64,000 bases of DNA. Origin: JAZKBN01 sp040388605 (GTDB lineage: Bacteria; Bacteroidota; Bacteroidia; Cytophagales; Flexibacteraceae). Positions 25,233-34,304 of the stretch are shown piece by piece (the stretch's first letter is position 1; each line of letters begins with the position of its first letter). The notes beneath the pieces are model-generated. The model was not told the DNA's origin, did not search any database, and saw nothing but the letters and a program-made list of their open reading frames with translations. A program made the translations under genes and the position numbers. The stretch is from assembly GCA_040388605.1 (NCBI GenBank), contig JAZKBN010000047.1:1-64000 (forward strand), written 5' to 3'.

Positions 25233-26432
25233 TTACGCCACGCTCGCCATTACTTCTTTCACTTTAGCGGCTGCATCTTTCAACAACACGGCTGAGTAAA
25301 CTTTCAGGCCGCTTTGGTCAATAATTTTTGCGCCTTCCTCGGCATTGGTACCTTGCAGACGTACTATAATAGGTACCCTGATATCACCAATGTTTTTATA
25401 AGCTTCCACAACCCCGTTAGCCACGCGATCGCAGCGAACTATGCCGCCGAATACGTTAATCAGGATTGCTTTCACATTCGGGTCTTTCAGGATAATGCGG
25501 AAACCTGCTTCTACAGTTTTGGCATTGGCACCTCCGCCCACGTCGAGGAAGTTGGCTGGCTCACCGCCGGCAAGCTTAATAACATCCATGGTGGCCATGG
25601 CAAGGCCTGCGCCGTTCACCATGCAGCCTACGTTACCGTCGAGCTTTACATAGTTGAGGCCGCTTTCGCCGGCTTCAACTTCCAAAGGATCTTCTTCGTG
25701 CACATCGCGCAGGGCGGCCAGGTCTTTATGGCGATACAGGGCGTTGTCGTCAAGGGTTACTTTGGCGTCAACGGCAAGTATTTTATCGTCGCTGGTTCTG
25801 AGCACCGGGTTAATTTCAAACAGGGATGCATCTATATCCACATAAGCGCGGTAGAGGGCATCTATGAACTTAACGAACTCTTTGAAGGCATTGCCGCTCA
25901 GGCCGAGCGAGAAGGCAACCTTGCGGGCCTGGAAGGGCTGCAAACCTACTGCGGGGTCTATCCACTCCTTGAAAATTAATTCAGGGGTGTTGTGGGCTAC
26001 TTCTTCAATGTCCATACCGCCTTCGGTGCTGGCCATAATTACATTGCGGCCGGTGTTACGGTCAAGCAAAATACTTACGTACAGTTCTTTGGGCTTGTTT
26101 TCGCCGGGGTAATAAACATCTTCACCGATAAGCACTTTACGAACCAGCTTTCCTTCAGGGCCGGTTTGAGGGGTTACAAGCTGCATTCCCAAAATGTTGG
26201 TGGCGTGGGTACGCACATCATCGAGGTTGCGGGCAAGCTTTACGCCGCCGCCTTTACCGCGACCGCCTGCATGAATCTGGGCTTTAACCACCCAGAGTTT
26301 GGTGCCCGATTGGGCGGTAAGTGCCTCAGCGGCAGCAACGGCTTCGTCCGGTGTGTCGGCGGTAATGCCTTCAGCAATGCGAACGCCATACTTTTTCAGT
26401 ATGTCCTTGGCCTGGTACTCGTGAATATTCAT
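25233..26432 (-). CDS. sucC: succinyl-CoA synthetase, beta subunit
   Basis: SucC is the nucleotide-binding subunit of the TCA-cycle enzyme that converts succinyl-CoA to succinate with ATP or GTP formation. The 399-residue protein starts with the invariant MNIHEYQAKDILKKYGV. It has the ATP-grasp region (VVKAQIHAGGRGKGGGVKLA; DIDASLFEINPVL) and the C-terminal CoA-ligase domain (GNVGCMVNGAGLAMATMDVI; LDVGGGA; VFGGIVRCD). The alpha subunit (sucD) is not adjacent, so the two genes are unlinked here or separated beyond this window. It is followed by a shared terminator. Confidence 0.98.
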   Translation of the reverse strand: MNIHEYQAKDILKKYGVRIAEGITADTPDEAVAAAEALTAQSGTKLWVVKAQIHAGGRGKGGGVKLARNLDDVRTHATNILGMQLVTPQTGPEGKLVRKVLIGEDVYYPGENKPKELYVSILLDRNTGRNVIMASTEGGMDIEEVAHNTPELIFKEWIDPAVGLQPFQARKVAFSLGLSGNAFKEFVKFIDALYRAYVDIDASLFEINPVLRTSDDKILAVDAKVTLDDNALYRHKDLAALRDVHEEDPLEVEAGESGLNYVKLDGNVGCMVNGAGLAMATMDVIKLAGGEPANFLDVGGGANAKTVEAGFRIILKDPNVKAILINVFGGIVRCDRVANGVVEAYKNIGDIRVPIIVRLQGTNAEEGAKIIDQSGLKVYSAVLLKDAAAKVKEVMASVA

Positions 26433-26607
26433 ATGGAGGGATAGGTATTTCGGATAAAAAACTCCGAAAAGCTTGGCTTCAGGGTTTGAAGGAAATTATC
26501 GGCAGGTCAGAATGCATCAATAAATAAGGCACACTTTGCTGTCGGTCCGAAAGTTTGGCTTTTAAAGGCAGATTTCAAAATGCCGACCTTAATTTCCCGC
26601 TTATAAA

Positions 26608-27990
26608 TCAGGCTGCATAGCCGGGAATTTGTTTTTCAGTCTCCCTTTGATCGTTTCTGCCCAAAATTTCTATACCAACCGGACAATTCAGGCAGGCACG
26701 TTGGCTGCAATGGGTATTGTATTTTTCTGCTGCGCCCTGGCTGTCTGCAGCGTTTTGGGGAAGAAGCCCCAATGCTTTCCATTGCCTTAAAATGCGGTTG
26801 TCTTCGGCAGGGAGGCTTTCCAAAACATGCAGGGCATGTTCTTCCCAGGCGGGTAAATCGTTTTGCTTTCCGTATGCGGTAAGCAGGGCCGGAACCGTGT
26901 TGATTACCAGGAGGCTTAATGCTTCCTTACCCGGTTTGGCTGGGCCGGAAAACAAATCTTTGCCTGCAGGCGCAGTTCTGAAATTTTGCTCTTTGCGATT
27001 AAGCGCCCTGCTTATATGGACAGCGTATGCATTTGCCGGCATAACCTGTAAAAACAGGTCGCTGAGAAACGGAAGGGAATAAACCAATTCTGCAAGCAAC
27101 AGGATTTTTTGAGGGATGAAGCCGGCCGGCCGTTGGGCCCCGCTTTTCCAAATTACGGGATCTGACTTTGTGGATTTTAATGAATGCTTTTCTTCCAACT
27201 CGGAGTAAACGGCGCTTAGCAAGTTACTATCAATTGATTCTTTTGTCAAGCCTGCAGGTACAATCCTGTATCCTGAAGATTCAGCTTTTTCAATATTATC
27301 CGTTAATAAACCGGCCTGGCCCAACAACAGGGCCTGCAGTGATTGCAGATTTTGCCCATATTTCCTCAACAACCTGAGTGGCATGAGTTGGGCCAGGGCA
27401 AGCATAGGCTCGGCATTCAGGGGCAGACCCAACGCGCGGGCAAGTATTTGGTAACAGGTTTCTTCCCAATCTTCCCTGTTCCTTTTAAACAGGCCCAGGA
27501 TTTCATTTGCTTTCCTATGCATTCTTTCAGCCAGGGCTGAATCAAGCATTGAGAACCTGCTTAAACGGCTGCTTTTATCGAACATTTCACCGCAGGCAAT
27601 GGTACCGGGCTTTGCTGCGAGCATGCTTTTATAAGTTTTCAGCAATGTTTCATCGGCATACCTGCTGAGCTCCAGCACGGGTATTTCATTGCCGGAGGGG
27701 TAATATACAGCAGCATCGTGCTGCCAAACCACATGCAGTATTACGTTGTTATATGCCCTGTCGTTTTGGTGCCTGTGGGCATACCAATCTGAGCTTTTAA
27801 CATGCATTTCAACCGGGCCGTTCCAACGCAGGTTACCTGTTCTCAGCCAGCAATCATAAAAATCAGGTCCGGCAAAAAGATTTCGCTTCCCGGCGCTGAT
27901 TATTTCCAGCGGCTCGCCGTCGGTGCTTTCAAGCCCGGTATGGCTGAAATGCTGCGTTTGCCAAAGAAAGTATAAAAACTCTTCTTTCAT
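26608..27990 (-). CDS. DUF2851 family protein
   Basis: This is a protein of about 460 residues from the DUF2851 family, common in Bacteroidota and without known function. The ATG at 27990 gives the usual family start (MKEEFLYFLWQTQ); an in-frame ATG at 28026 would add 12 residues. The N-terminal half has the conserved NLFAGPDFYDCWLR, WNGPVEMHVKSSDWY and NNVILHVVWQHD. The C-terminus has a cysteine cluster, CSQRACLNCPVGI, that resembles a metal-binding or nucleic-acid-contacting motif. No signal peptide or membrane helix is visible. It lies on the same strand as the hypothetical gene at 28115 and may be co-transcribed with it (spacing about 125 bp). Confidence 0.85.
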   Translation of the reverse strand: MKEEFLYFLWQTQHFSHTGLESTDGEPLEIISAGKRNLFAGPDFYDCWLRTGNLRWNGPVEMHVKSSDWYAHRHQNDRAYNNVILHVVWQHDAAVYYPSGNEIPVLELSRYADETLLKTYKSMLAAKPGTIACGEMFDKSSRLSRFSMLDSALAERMHRKANEILGLFKRNREDWEETCYQILARALGLPLNAEPMLALAQLMPLRLLRKYGQNLQSLQALLLGQAGLLTDNIEKAESSGYRIVPAGLTKESIDSNLLSAVYSELEEKHSLKSTKSDPVIWKSGAQRPAGFIPQKILLLAELVYSLPFLSDLFLQVMPANAYAVHISRALNRKEQNFRTAPAGKDLFSGPAKPGKEALSLLVINTVPALLTAYGKQNDLPAWEEHALHVLESLPAEDNRILRQWKALGLLPQNAADSQGAAEKYNTHCSQRACLNCPVGIEILGRNDQRETEKQIPGYAA

Positions 27991-28114
27991 TGCTGAAGAT
28001 GCCGCCGAATTTTTCGGCAGCATCAATAAAGCAAGTTGCAGATTTGGTGCCTGATTTCAAAATATGTTTCCGAACATAAAATGAAGCAGGTACAGCACTT
28101 GCATCCGGAAGCGA

Positions 28115-28837
28115 TTATTTAATCGAAAAATTACCGATGTATTTAACCAGGCTTCTTTTAACTACGGGCAGCAGGGTTTCATCGAGCGGGGCGGCAATGC
28201 TGCTTTCAACCAGATAGGTGGCCGGGTTAGGCAGCTTTTTCCTGCGCCTGATAAGCTCCGATTTCAGGTTTTCAGGCGTATTGGCCGGCGAGCGCCTTAC
28301 AGATTCAAGGAACTCCAGGTGCAGCCCCCTGTACCGTTCATTCGCATTTTCGAATACGCTGATTTGGTATTCAAAAATGCGGGTTTCCCTGTCGTTGGGC
28401 ACTACCAGCATTACGTACCCTTCGGCAGGGTATAATGATATAAGGCCTACAGGGGCAATGCTCAGGTTTTCTTCCACCCTTCGGTAAAGCTCCATACCAT
28501 CCTGTAAGTATTTTTCCATACGAGGCAGGCTGAAAAGAATGATTTCCTCGATGTCGCGAATGAAATCATCGTCTTTTACAAGCTCCCTGTAAATAAGGTT
28601 CATGCGTTCAAAATCGGCGCCGCTTACTTCTTTTGGGAAAGCATCGTGCATAAGCTGCCTGCTGTCGCGCACGCTTACGAGGTTGTTGTAATGGAATACG
28701 AGATCGCTCAGGCCGGGGTACAGCCTGTTTTCACCGAAATGCAACCCAATTTCCTGCAGGTAGGCCAGCAATACATACTTTTTATATTCGAAATCGTTGA
28801 GACCTTCGGTTATCCAGTTGCGGCTAAGTTTTTTCAT
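28115..28837 (-). CDS. conserved-looking hypothetical cytosolic protein
   Basis: I do not recognise this 240-residue protein. It begins MKKLSRNWITEGLNDFEYKK and is largely helical in residues 1-110 (FERMNLIYRELVKDDDFIRD). A short beta-rich segment follows (GLISLYPAEGYVMLVVPN, RIFEYQISVFENANERYRGL), then a basic C-terminal part (LKSELIRRRKKLPNPATYLV). It has no signal peptide and no cysteines or obvious catalytic cluster. Codon use resembles the housekeeping neighbours, so it is probably a native gene and not an import. It lies upstream of the DUF2851 gene on the same strand. Confidence 0.8.
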   Translation of the reverse strand: MKKLSRNWITEGLNDFEYKKYVLLAYLQEIGLHFGENRLYPGLSDLVFHYNNLVSVRDSRQLMHDAFPKEVSGADFERMNLIYRELVKDDDFIRDIEEIILFSLPRMEKYLQDGMELYRRVEENLSIAPVGLISLYPAEGYVMLVVPNDRETRIFEYQISVFENANERYRGLHLEFLESVRRSPANTPENLKSELIRRRKKLPNPATYLVESSIAAPLDETLLPVVKRSLVKYIGNFSIK

Positions 28838-29165
28838 GGTACAAACCCGGTTTAAAAATTGTTCTTATAGCTTGATACGCGTTTTATTGCTTATGTAATG
28901 TGCAAATTTTTATTCTTACCTGCAAGTGAACTGCCATACTTTATATATGTTCATTTTTTTATTGCCTTTATAATATTCTTCAAATGTGATTAAATACATG
29001 TAAGATTCTTTGTCGGTTCCATACAATTTCAGGACATGTTGCCAACAGGGCTTCGTTTATTTAAGCCATATTTACACAGCAATTTAAAACGGTATTTTTC
29101 GTTCATTTTATTGTGCGCCTGAAAGGCCATACCCGGCATTCCTATATTTAATGCCGGAAACACCC
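28838..29165. other. AT-rich divergent intergenic region
   Basis: About 328 bases between the divergent hypothetical gene and the peroxidase gene. I see no gene or RNA. The right end holds the palindrome listed separately at 29133-29157. Confidence 0.5.
29133..29157 (+). promoter_or_regulatory. palindrome around a -7-like box at the peroxidase start
   Basis: CCGGCATT (29133-29140) and AATGCCGG (29150-29157) are a perfect 8-bp inverted repeat surrounding TATATTTA (29143-29150), one base off the -7 consensus. A repressor bound here would block the promoter, so it is a candidate operator. The right arm overlaps the first possible ATG (29151). Confidence 0.5.
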
Positions 29166-30347
29166 ATGCAAACCAGGGAATCCTCTTTTTCAATCTGTAG
29201 GTTGGCAGGCAGTTTTATATTGCCTGTTTCTGCCTTTTTATTTTTAGCCGTTTCATGCGGAAGTCCTGAAAAAAACGTTCCGGTTAACCCTGCTGATACT
29301 GCCAATAAAGTTGATATTCGGGCTTTAGCTCCCGTCGTTTTCGGGCAGCCACGCAACCTGCCGGCCGACAACCCGGCCACAAAGCAGGGAATAGCCCTGG
29401 GCCGCGCGCTCTTTTATGAACCTTTGCTCAGCGCCGATAATACCATCAGCTGCGCATCATGCCACAAGCCGGAGCTGGCCTTTACAGATGGTAAAGCTTT
29501 CAGCGAAGGTGTTGGTAAGCAGTTGGGCCGCAGGAGCTCTATGAGCCTGCAAAACCTAGCCTGGCAGAAAGATTATTTCTGGGACGGTCGCGCATCTTCA
29601 CTTGAAGAGCAAAGCGTATTCCCGATTACCGATGCCCATGAAATGAACCAAACCATGGGCGCAGCCGCTGCAAAGCTTCAGGGCTCTGCCAAGTACCCGC
29701 CCATGTTCAAAAAGGCATTCGGTACCGACGTGGTAAGCCCCCTGCTCATACAGCGTGCCCTTGCCCAATTTGAGCGGACACTTATAAGCGGTAACAGCAG
29801 GTACGATAAGTACTTAGCAGGAACCTACACACCTACCACCCAGGAAGCATTGGGCATGAGCCTGTTTTTTACGCACCCTACACCCGGTAACAGCCCCCAG
29901 TCTACCATTCGAGGCGCTAATTGCGGTGATTGCCATATTAATATACTTACATCCGGAACAACTCTTGACCTTGATGGTTTCAGGAATAACGGCATAAGCC
30001 GCAGTTTCAATTCGGGGGACGATTACGGGCTTGAAGAGCATACCGGAAGCTCAGCAGATCGCGGAAAATTTAAAATACCTGCCCTGCGCAATATTGCGCT
30101 TACATCGCCATATATGCATAACGGCATGTTTAGCACCCTTGAACAGGTGGTTGACCATTATAATTCCGACAGCCTGTTTAACAGGCCGGGCGTTGACCCC
30201 TTGATTACAGGGGCTTATAACTCACGTATCCAGACCGGGAAGCTGGGATTGACTACTGCAGAAAAGCAGGCAATAGTCAGCTTTTTACACATGCTCACCG
30301 ACAGCACCTTTGTGAGCGATACGGCTTATAAAGCCCCGAGCCCCTGA
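29166..30347 (+). CDS. di-haem cytochrome c peroxidase / MauG-like lipoprotein
   Basis: This periplasmic lipoprotein has about 393 residues. A lipobox (FLAVSC, Cys ~31) ends the signal sequence. Two c-type haem attachment motifs follow: CASCHKPELAFTDG near residue 105 and CGDCH near residue 255. The conserved NLAWQKDYFWDGRASSLEEQ segment and a late methionine region (SPYMHNGMFSTLEQVVDHY) are typical of bacterial cytochrome c peroxidases, which reduce H2O2, and of MauG-like enzymes. I chose the second ATG because the -7-like box overlaps the first one (29151). It stands alone. Confidence 0.9.
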   Translation: MQTRESSFSICRLAGSFILPVSAFLFLAVSCGSPEKNVPVNPADTANKVDIRALAPVVFGQPRNLPADNPATKQGIALGRALFYEPLLSADNTISCASCHKPELAFTDGKAFSEGVGKQLGRRSSMSLQNLAWQKDYFWDGRASSLEEQSVFPITDAHEMNQTMGAAAAKLQGSAKYPPMFKKAFGTDVVSPLLIQRALAQFERTLISGNSRYDKYLAGTYTPTTQEALGMSLFFTHPTPGNSPQSTIRGANCGDCHINILTSGTTLDLDGFRNNGISRSFNSGDDYGLEEHTGSSADRGKFKIPALRNIALTSPYMHNGMFSTLEQVVDHYNSDSLFNRPGVDPLITGAYNSRIQTGKLGLTTAEKQAIVSFLHMLTDSTFVSDTAYKAPSP

Positions 30348-30418
30348 ATAATTATATAATCGACATTGTGCATACATGCATGTTCTGTAGCTTTTCTTGC
30401 CGGTATGCGTATTTCCTT

Positions 30419-30426
30419 TAATTTTG
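30419..30426 (+). promoter_or_regulatory. -7 box TAATTTTG for lpd
   Basis: A consensus -7 match about 90 bases before the chosen lpd start. Confidence 0.6.
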
Positions 30427-30517
30427 CGGCCAATCCATTGATAACCTCAACAGAAATAAAAATATACCGGTCTTTGCAGGGCTCCATTGGCCTTTGCCTG
30501 ATTCGGAAATAAGAAAT

Positions 30518-31918
30518 ATGGCAGCATCTTATGATTTAATAGTAATTGGCAGCGGACCCGGCGGGTACGTAGCAGCCATCAGGGCATCGCAGCTTGGCCT
30601 GAAAACAGCGGTTGTTGAGCGCGATGTGCTTGGCGGCATCTGTTTAAACTGGGGCTGTATTCCTACCAAAGCCCTGCTGAAAAGCGCCCAGGTTTTTGAA
30701 TACCTGAAACATTCAAAAGATTACGGTATTAATGCCGATAACGTAACCGCCGATTTCAGCGCTGTGATAAAACGCAGCCGCGGCGTTGCCGACGGCATGA
30801 GCAAGGGCATTGCCTACCTGCTTAAGAAGAATAAAATTGATACCATTTTCGGAACAGCCAAGCTCACTGCTGACAAGAAGGTGGAAGTAACTGCTAAAGA
30901 AGGCGGTGCAAAAACCACTTACGAAGCCAAGCATATATTATTGGCCACAGGTGCCCGCAGCCGTGAGCTGCCAAACCTGCCCATAGACAATGAAACCATT
31001 GTGGGTTACCGCAAGGCCATGGTTCTTGACAGCTTACCTGCCAGCATGGTGGTTGTAGGCAGCGGAGCTATTGGTGTTGAGTTTGCTTATTTCTATGCAA
31101 GTATGGGCACCAAGGTTACCATTGTTGAGTTCCTGCCCCGCATAGTTCCTGTGGAAGATGAGGACATCAGCAAGGAGCTTGAGAAATCATTTAAGAAATC
31201 GGGCATCAATGTGATGACCAATGCATCGGTTGAGAAAGTTGAAAAGGTTGCCGGCGGAAAAGCCAAGGTTACCATTAAAACCGCTACCGGTACCGAAACG
31301 CTTGAAACCGACGTTGTTCTTTCTGCAGTGGGCATTGCCACCAATGTGGAGGGCCTTGGCTTGGAAGAAGCCGGCGTTAAAGTGGAAAAAGGCAGGGTTG
31401 AAACAGATGATTTCTACCGCACCAATGTTCCCGGCATATACGCTATAGGCGATATTGTAAAAGGTCCCGCGCTTGCGCACGTTGCTTCTGCAGAAGGTAT
31501 TATTTGTGTTGAAGCCATTGCAGGCGAGCACCCTGAGCCATTGAACTATGGCAACATACCCGGCTGTACTTATTGCCAGCCTGAAATTGCATCGGTAGGC
31601 TTAACCGAGAAGCAGGCTAAAGAGGCGGGTTACGAAATTAAAGTGGGTAAATTCCCCTTCGTTGCCAGCGGTAAAGCCAGCGCATCGGGCGATAAAACGG
31701 GCTTTGTTAAAGTAGTGTTTGATGCCAAATACGGCGAGTTCCTGGGCGCGCACATGATTGGCGGCTCGGTAACAGAGCTTATTGCCGAGGTGGTGGTAGC
31801 CCGTAAGCTTGAAACAACCGGACACGAAGTGATGAAAGCCGTTCACCCGCACCCAACCATGAGCGAAGCCGTTAAGGAAGCTGTTGCAGCTGCTTACGGT
31901 GAGGCAATTGATATTTAA
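30518..31918 (+). CDS. lpdA: dihydrolipoyl dehydrogenase
   Basis: This is the E3 component shared by the 2-oxo acid dehydrogenase complexes, re-oxidising dihydrolipoamide with FAD and NAD+. It has 466 residues from the ATG at 30518; a TTG 24 bases upstream would add eight residues that lack homology. The FAD-binding GSGPGGYVAA and the redox-active GGICLNWGCIPTKA (C42, C47) are clear. So are the NAD-binding VVGSGAIGVEFA, the second FAD motif GIYAIGDIVKGPALAHVA and the C-terminal active-site HPHPTMSEA. The E1 and E2 genes are not nearby. A terminator hairpin follows. Confidence 0.97.
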   Translation: MAASYDLIVIGSGPGGYVAAIRASQLGLKTAVVERDVLGGICLNWGCIPTKALLKSAQVFEYLKHSKDYGINADNVTADFSAVIKRSRGVADGMSKGIAYLLKKNKIDTIFGTAKLTADKKVEVTAKEGGAKTTYEAKHILLATGARSRELPNLPIDNETIVGYRKAMVLDSLPASMVVVGSGAIGVEFAYFYASMGTKVTIVEFLPRIVPVEDEDISKELEKSFKKSGINVMTNASVEKVEKVAGGKAKVTIKTATGTETLETDVVLSAVGIATNVEGLGLEEAGVKVEKGRVETDDFYRTNVPGIYAIGDIVKGPALAHVASAEGIICVEAIAGEHPEPLNYGNIPGCTYCQPEIASVGLTEKQAKEAGYEIKVGKFPFVASGKASASGDKTGFVKVVFDAKYGEFLGAHMIGGSVTELIAEVVVARKLETTGHEVMKAVHPHPTMSEAVKEAVAAAYGEAIDI

Positions 31919-31950
31919 CATTTGCCGGCTTATTCTCCGGAGTTTTCATG

Positions 31951-31989
31951 CCCTGCCTTTCTTTATTGATCGGCAGGGTTTTGTTTTTT
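31951..31989 (+). terminator. intrinsic terminator after lpdA
   Basis: CCCTGCC (31951-31957) pairs with GGCAGGG (31972-31978) around a 14-base AT-rich loop, followed by a T-rich run. Confidence 0.75.
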
Positions 31990-32543
31990 GCATGCCGTAT
32001 TGGTGAACATAGTAAAACCTTGTTCCGGATTTTTTTAACAGGATGAATAAGAAACAATAGAACGCGGGAAAAGGTGCATTCTCATTTTACAGCATTTAAT
32101 TCGTTATCAATTACTTAATTTATTTTTGTTGCGCATGTTTCGCTTACATTTGCCCGGTTGCCAGGCATGTCTGGCTGGCAATGCCTGCGCTTCGCCTGAC
32201 AGTTTCGAACAATGTGAAGCTGTTTCTTTATCAGGGTTCCGTATAGTTATATTCAGAGGATTTAAAATTTTTCCGGATTACTCTCCCATACAAAAGCGTA
32301 AGCGTTGCCAAAGCCCTTAGGCGTTTTTATGCATATGGGGCCGAATAATATGAGAACCAAAAGATCATGGAAAGGTATAAACCTTTAGCAGACAGGGAAT
32401 ACCCGCAGCTTATCAACCTGATTGTTTTTGTTTTGTTACTGAATCAATGCATTTAATATGATTCATGTTGTCGACTTTTATAAACAGGCCTTTGGGTTTC
32501 TTTTGTGATAAGTAGTGAAAATTTAAAAAATCAGGATATTTAT
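31990..32543. other. about 550-bp region with no gene seen
   Basis: I find no credible coding frame or known RNA. There are -7-like boxes at 32121-32128 (TATTTTTG) and 32145-32152 (TACATTTG), followed by a small hairpin (TTGCCAG / CTGGCTGGCAA, 32158-32181). A short untranslated RNA is possible but unsupported. An open frame from 32126 looks random. Confidence 0.4.
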
Positions 32544-33602
32544 TTAGCCGAATCGGCGGAATTTTAAGCGGTTTCTATTGGAGATTTGATTTTGCTTATT
32601 GCTCTTTACCTTTAAGGCTGATTTAACGGATTGCTTTGTGAGGGTAGGTTGTTCGGGCCTTAATGATTTGGGTGCATTGGCAAACTTTATTTCGCTGCTT
32701 AATTCAGCCTGCTTAATATCGGAACCCTGTAAATGCTGAAAATCAGGACCTGAAATATTGTTTTCTTCAGAATTTGCGGAAACAGAATCCTGATTTTCAA
32801 TGGTGATACCTGCATTAACCGGTAATTGGTTATTGACAGACATACCTGAATTATCAGCAAAAGCAGGGCCGTTATTTTCCTGCATGCCATTTCCTGGCTC
32901 GGGAAAACCCGGGCTTTCAGCTGAAGAAACACCGGTTAATGAACCTGTTTCCTGCACTCCGGTTTCGGGAGCAATAATTGTTTCGGATTGGACAGGGGGC
33001 ATGCCAGGTGCATTTTCAGGCATGTCATCATCGGGCAAAATGCCTGAAAGGTGTGCCATGTGATGGGCAACCCTTTCTTCCATACCTGAATATTTTACCG
33101 AGGTACATGACTCGTTATCATCCTGGTCATCTCCTTCATCTTCATTATCTTCTTCGGCTTCCCCCTCAGGATCGGTTTCCATGTAAGAGCCATCGGGGTT
33201 CTTTTTGGGCATTCCATTGCGAAGATTAATGACAAACTGCTCGTAAACCGGAGGTACGCGGTGTTCAGGCTTTTGCCCGAAACCTTCTTTAAGCTGGTGC
33301 CATAAGCGAATGGCCGACACACTGCCTTTAATAGCCGCATTATATAAGGCAGTATCTACCTCCTCGGTAAAAATGCGGAGGTAGCCTGTGCTGAATGCCG
33401 GTTCTATTGCTTTTGTTGCCGTATTTATTTCATCGATTGTATAGCCGGAAATTCTTGTAAGCTCGTCGATGCCTGGGAAACGCTTATCCTGCTGCTTAAA
33501 AGTTTGCGCAATATCTTTCATCTCAACGCGGATGATACGGTCTATCATCTCCTCATCGAGGGTTTTGCTTAGTTTTTCGTATGCTGCGCTGTGATTGTCC
33601 AT
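32544..33602 (-). CDS. uncharacterised HTH protein, paralog B (small-terminase-like N-domain)
   Basis: This 352-residue protein is the second member of the family seen at 18513-19379. The helical N-domain (residues ~12-110) has an HTH-like segment DELTRISGYTIDEINTA (46-62) and a helix with AIKGSVSAIRLWHQLKEG. These align position by position with paralog A. After a short conserved part (VPPVYEQFVINLRNGMPKKN) comes a very acidic stretch of about 20 residues near 145-165, rich in Asp and Glu. A long disordered Pro/Glu/Asn/Ser-rich region follows, then a basic tail ending NRLKFRRFG. The acidic and basic segments may allow self-interaction or contact with nucleic acid or a partner, which is an inference. 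It has the same promoter/leader as paralog A. Confidence 0.75.
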   Translation of the reverse strand: MDNHSAAYEKLSKTLDEEMIDRIIRVEMKDIAQTFKQQDKRFPGIDELTRISGYTIDEINTATKAIEPAFSTGYLRIFTEEVDTALYNAAIKGSVSAIRLWHQLKEGFGQKPEHRVPPVYEQFVINLRNGMPKKNPDGSYMETDPEGEAEEDNEDEGDDQDDNESCTSVKYSGMEERVAHHMAHLSGILPDDDMPENAPGMPPVQSETIIAPETGVQETGSLTGVSSAESPGFPEPGNGMQENNGPAFADNSGMSVNNQLPVNAGITIENQDSVSANSEENNISGPDFQHLQGSDIKQAELSSEIKFANAPKSLRPEQPTLTKQSVKSALKVKSNKQNQISNRNRLKFRRFG

Positions 33603-33631
33603 TGTGCAGGCCCAGACGTTTAGGGCCGATG

Positions 33632-33639
33632 CAAATGTA
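33632..33639 (-). promoter_or_regulatory. -7 box TACATTTG and conserved leader of HTH paralog B
   Basis: On the minus strand TACATTTG is followed by CATCGGCCCTAAAC and GGGCCTGCA and then the ATG, 29 bases after the box. Paralog A has the same elements in the same order with 31-base spacing. Confidence 0.7.
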
Positions 33640-33717
33640 AATAAGCTGACCAGGGGAAGGCAAGCAACAAGGAAAATGCGGGATACAAAGCAGGGACAGG
33701 GAAAAATTGGTTTGTGC

Positions 33718-34008
33718 TTATAAAAGATAGCGTTTGAACCGGCATATTAACTCAAACACAGTTATACTTGTAATTACACCAATAATGAAACCCATAAATT
33801 GACGCAAAAACGGTTTCTCCCGAGCCCATAACAATGCAATAGTTACAAAATGAATAAGGGCACTTGCCATAAACAGTAAGACCAAGCCAATATCGCCGCC
33901 GGAAACATTCCAGGAAAGATATAGATATAGCAGGGAATAGGACAGTACAATTAATAAGTGCCTGAGCATTGTTTTTATCAGCGTTAATTCAAGAAAGTTA
34001 AATTTCAA
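33718..34008 (-). CDS. small hypothetical membrane protein
   Basis: This small protein (96 residues, or 83 from the internal Met at residue 14) has three hydrophobic helices (about 15-33, 38-60 and 70-90) and basic ends (AREKPFLRQF, CRFKRYLL). I do not recognise the family. It follows HTH paralog B's promoter region with its own spacing and may be independent. Short but with convincing membrane topology; it could still be spurious. Confidence 0.55.
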   Translation of the reverse strand: MKFNFLELTLIKTMLRHLLIVLSYSLLYLYLSWNVSGGDIGLVLLFMASALIHFVTIALLWAREKPFLRQFMGFIIGVITSITVFELICRFKRYLL

Positions 34009-34304
34009 ATGAAATGAAAAAGTACTTTAAAACAGGGCAGGTATTAAATGACCTTTAGCATACTGTATTTTCACATTAAAAGTCGAAGACTTATGACTCT
34101 TTCCCGAATTTAGTTCAAAATGTTTAAAAGAATATATCTCTCAAAGCACAGTCACTATTAAATTAAAAAATCAAACCGGCCTAAATACAAATAGTCCTGC
34201 TCCTTTTCAGAAACAAGACTATATGCAGGACAAATGCCCCGGGACTATTGCATAAACCGGAACGTCAGCTTTTAAAGGCTGGTTTGTGGCAATCCCGGAA
34301 GGGA

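Noticed and set aside
32126..32320. 64-residue frame in the 31990-32543 region
   Set aside because: No family resemblance, no leader or downstream partner, odd Cys-rich composition; probably random.
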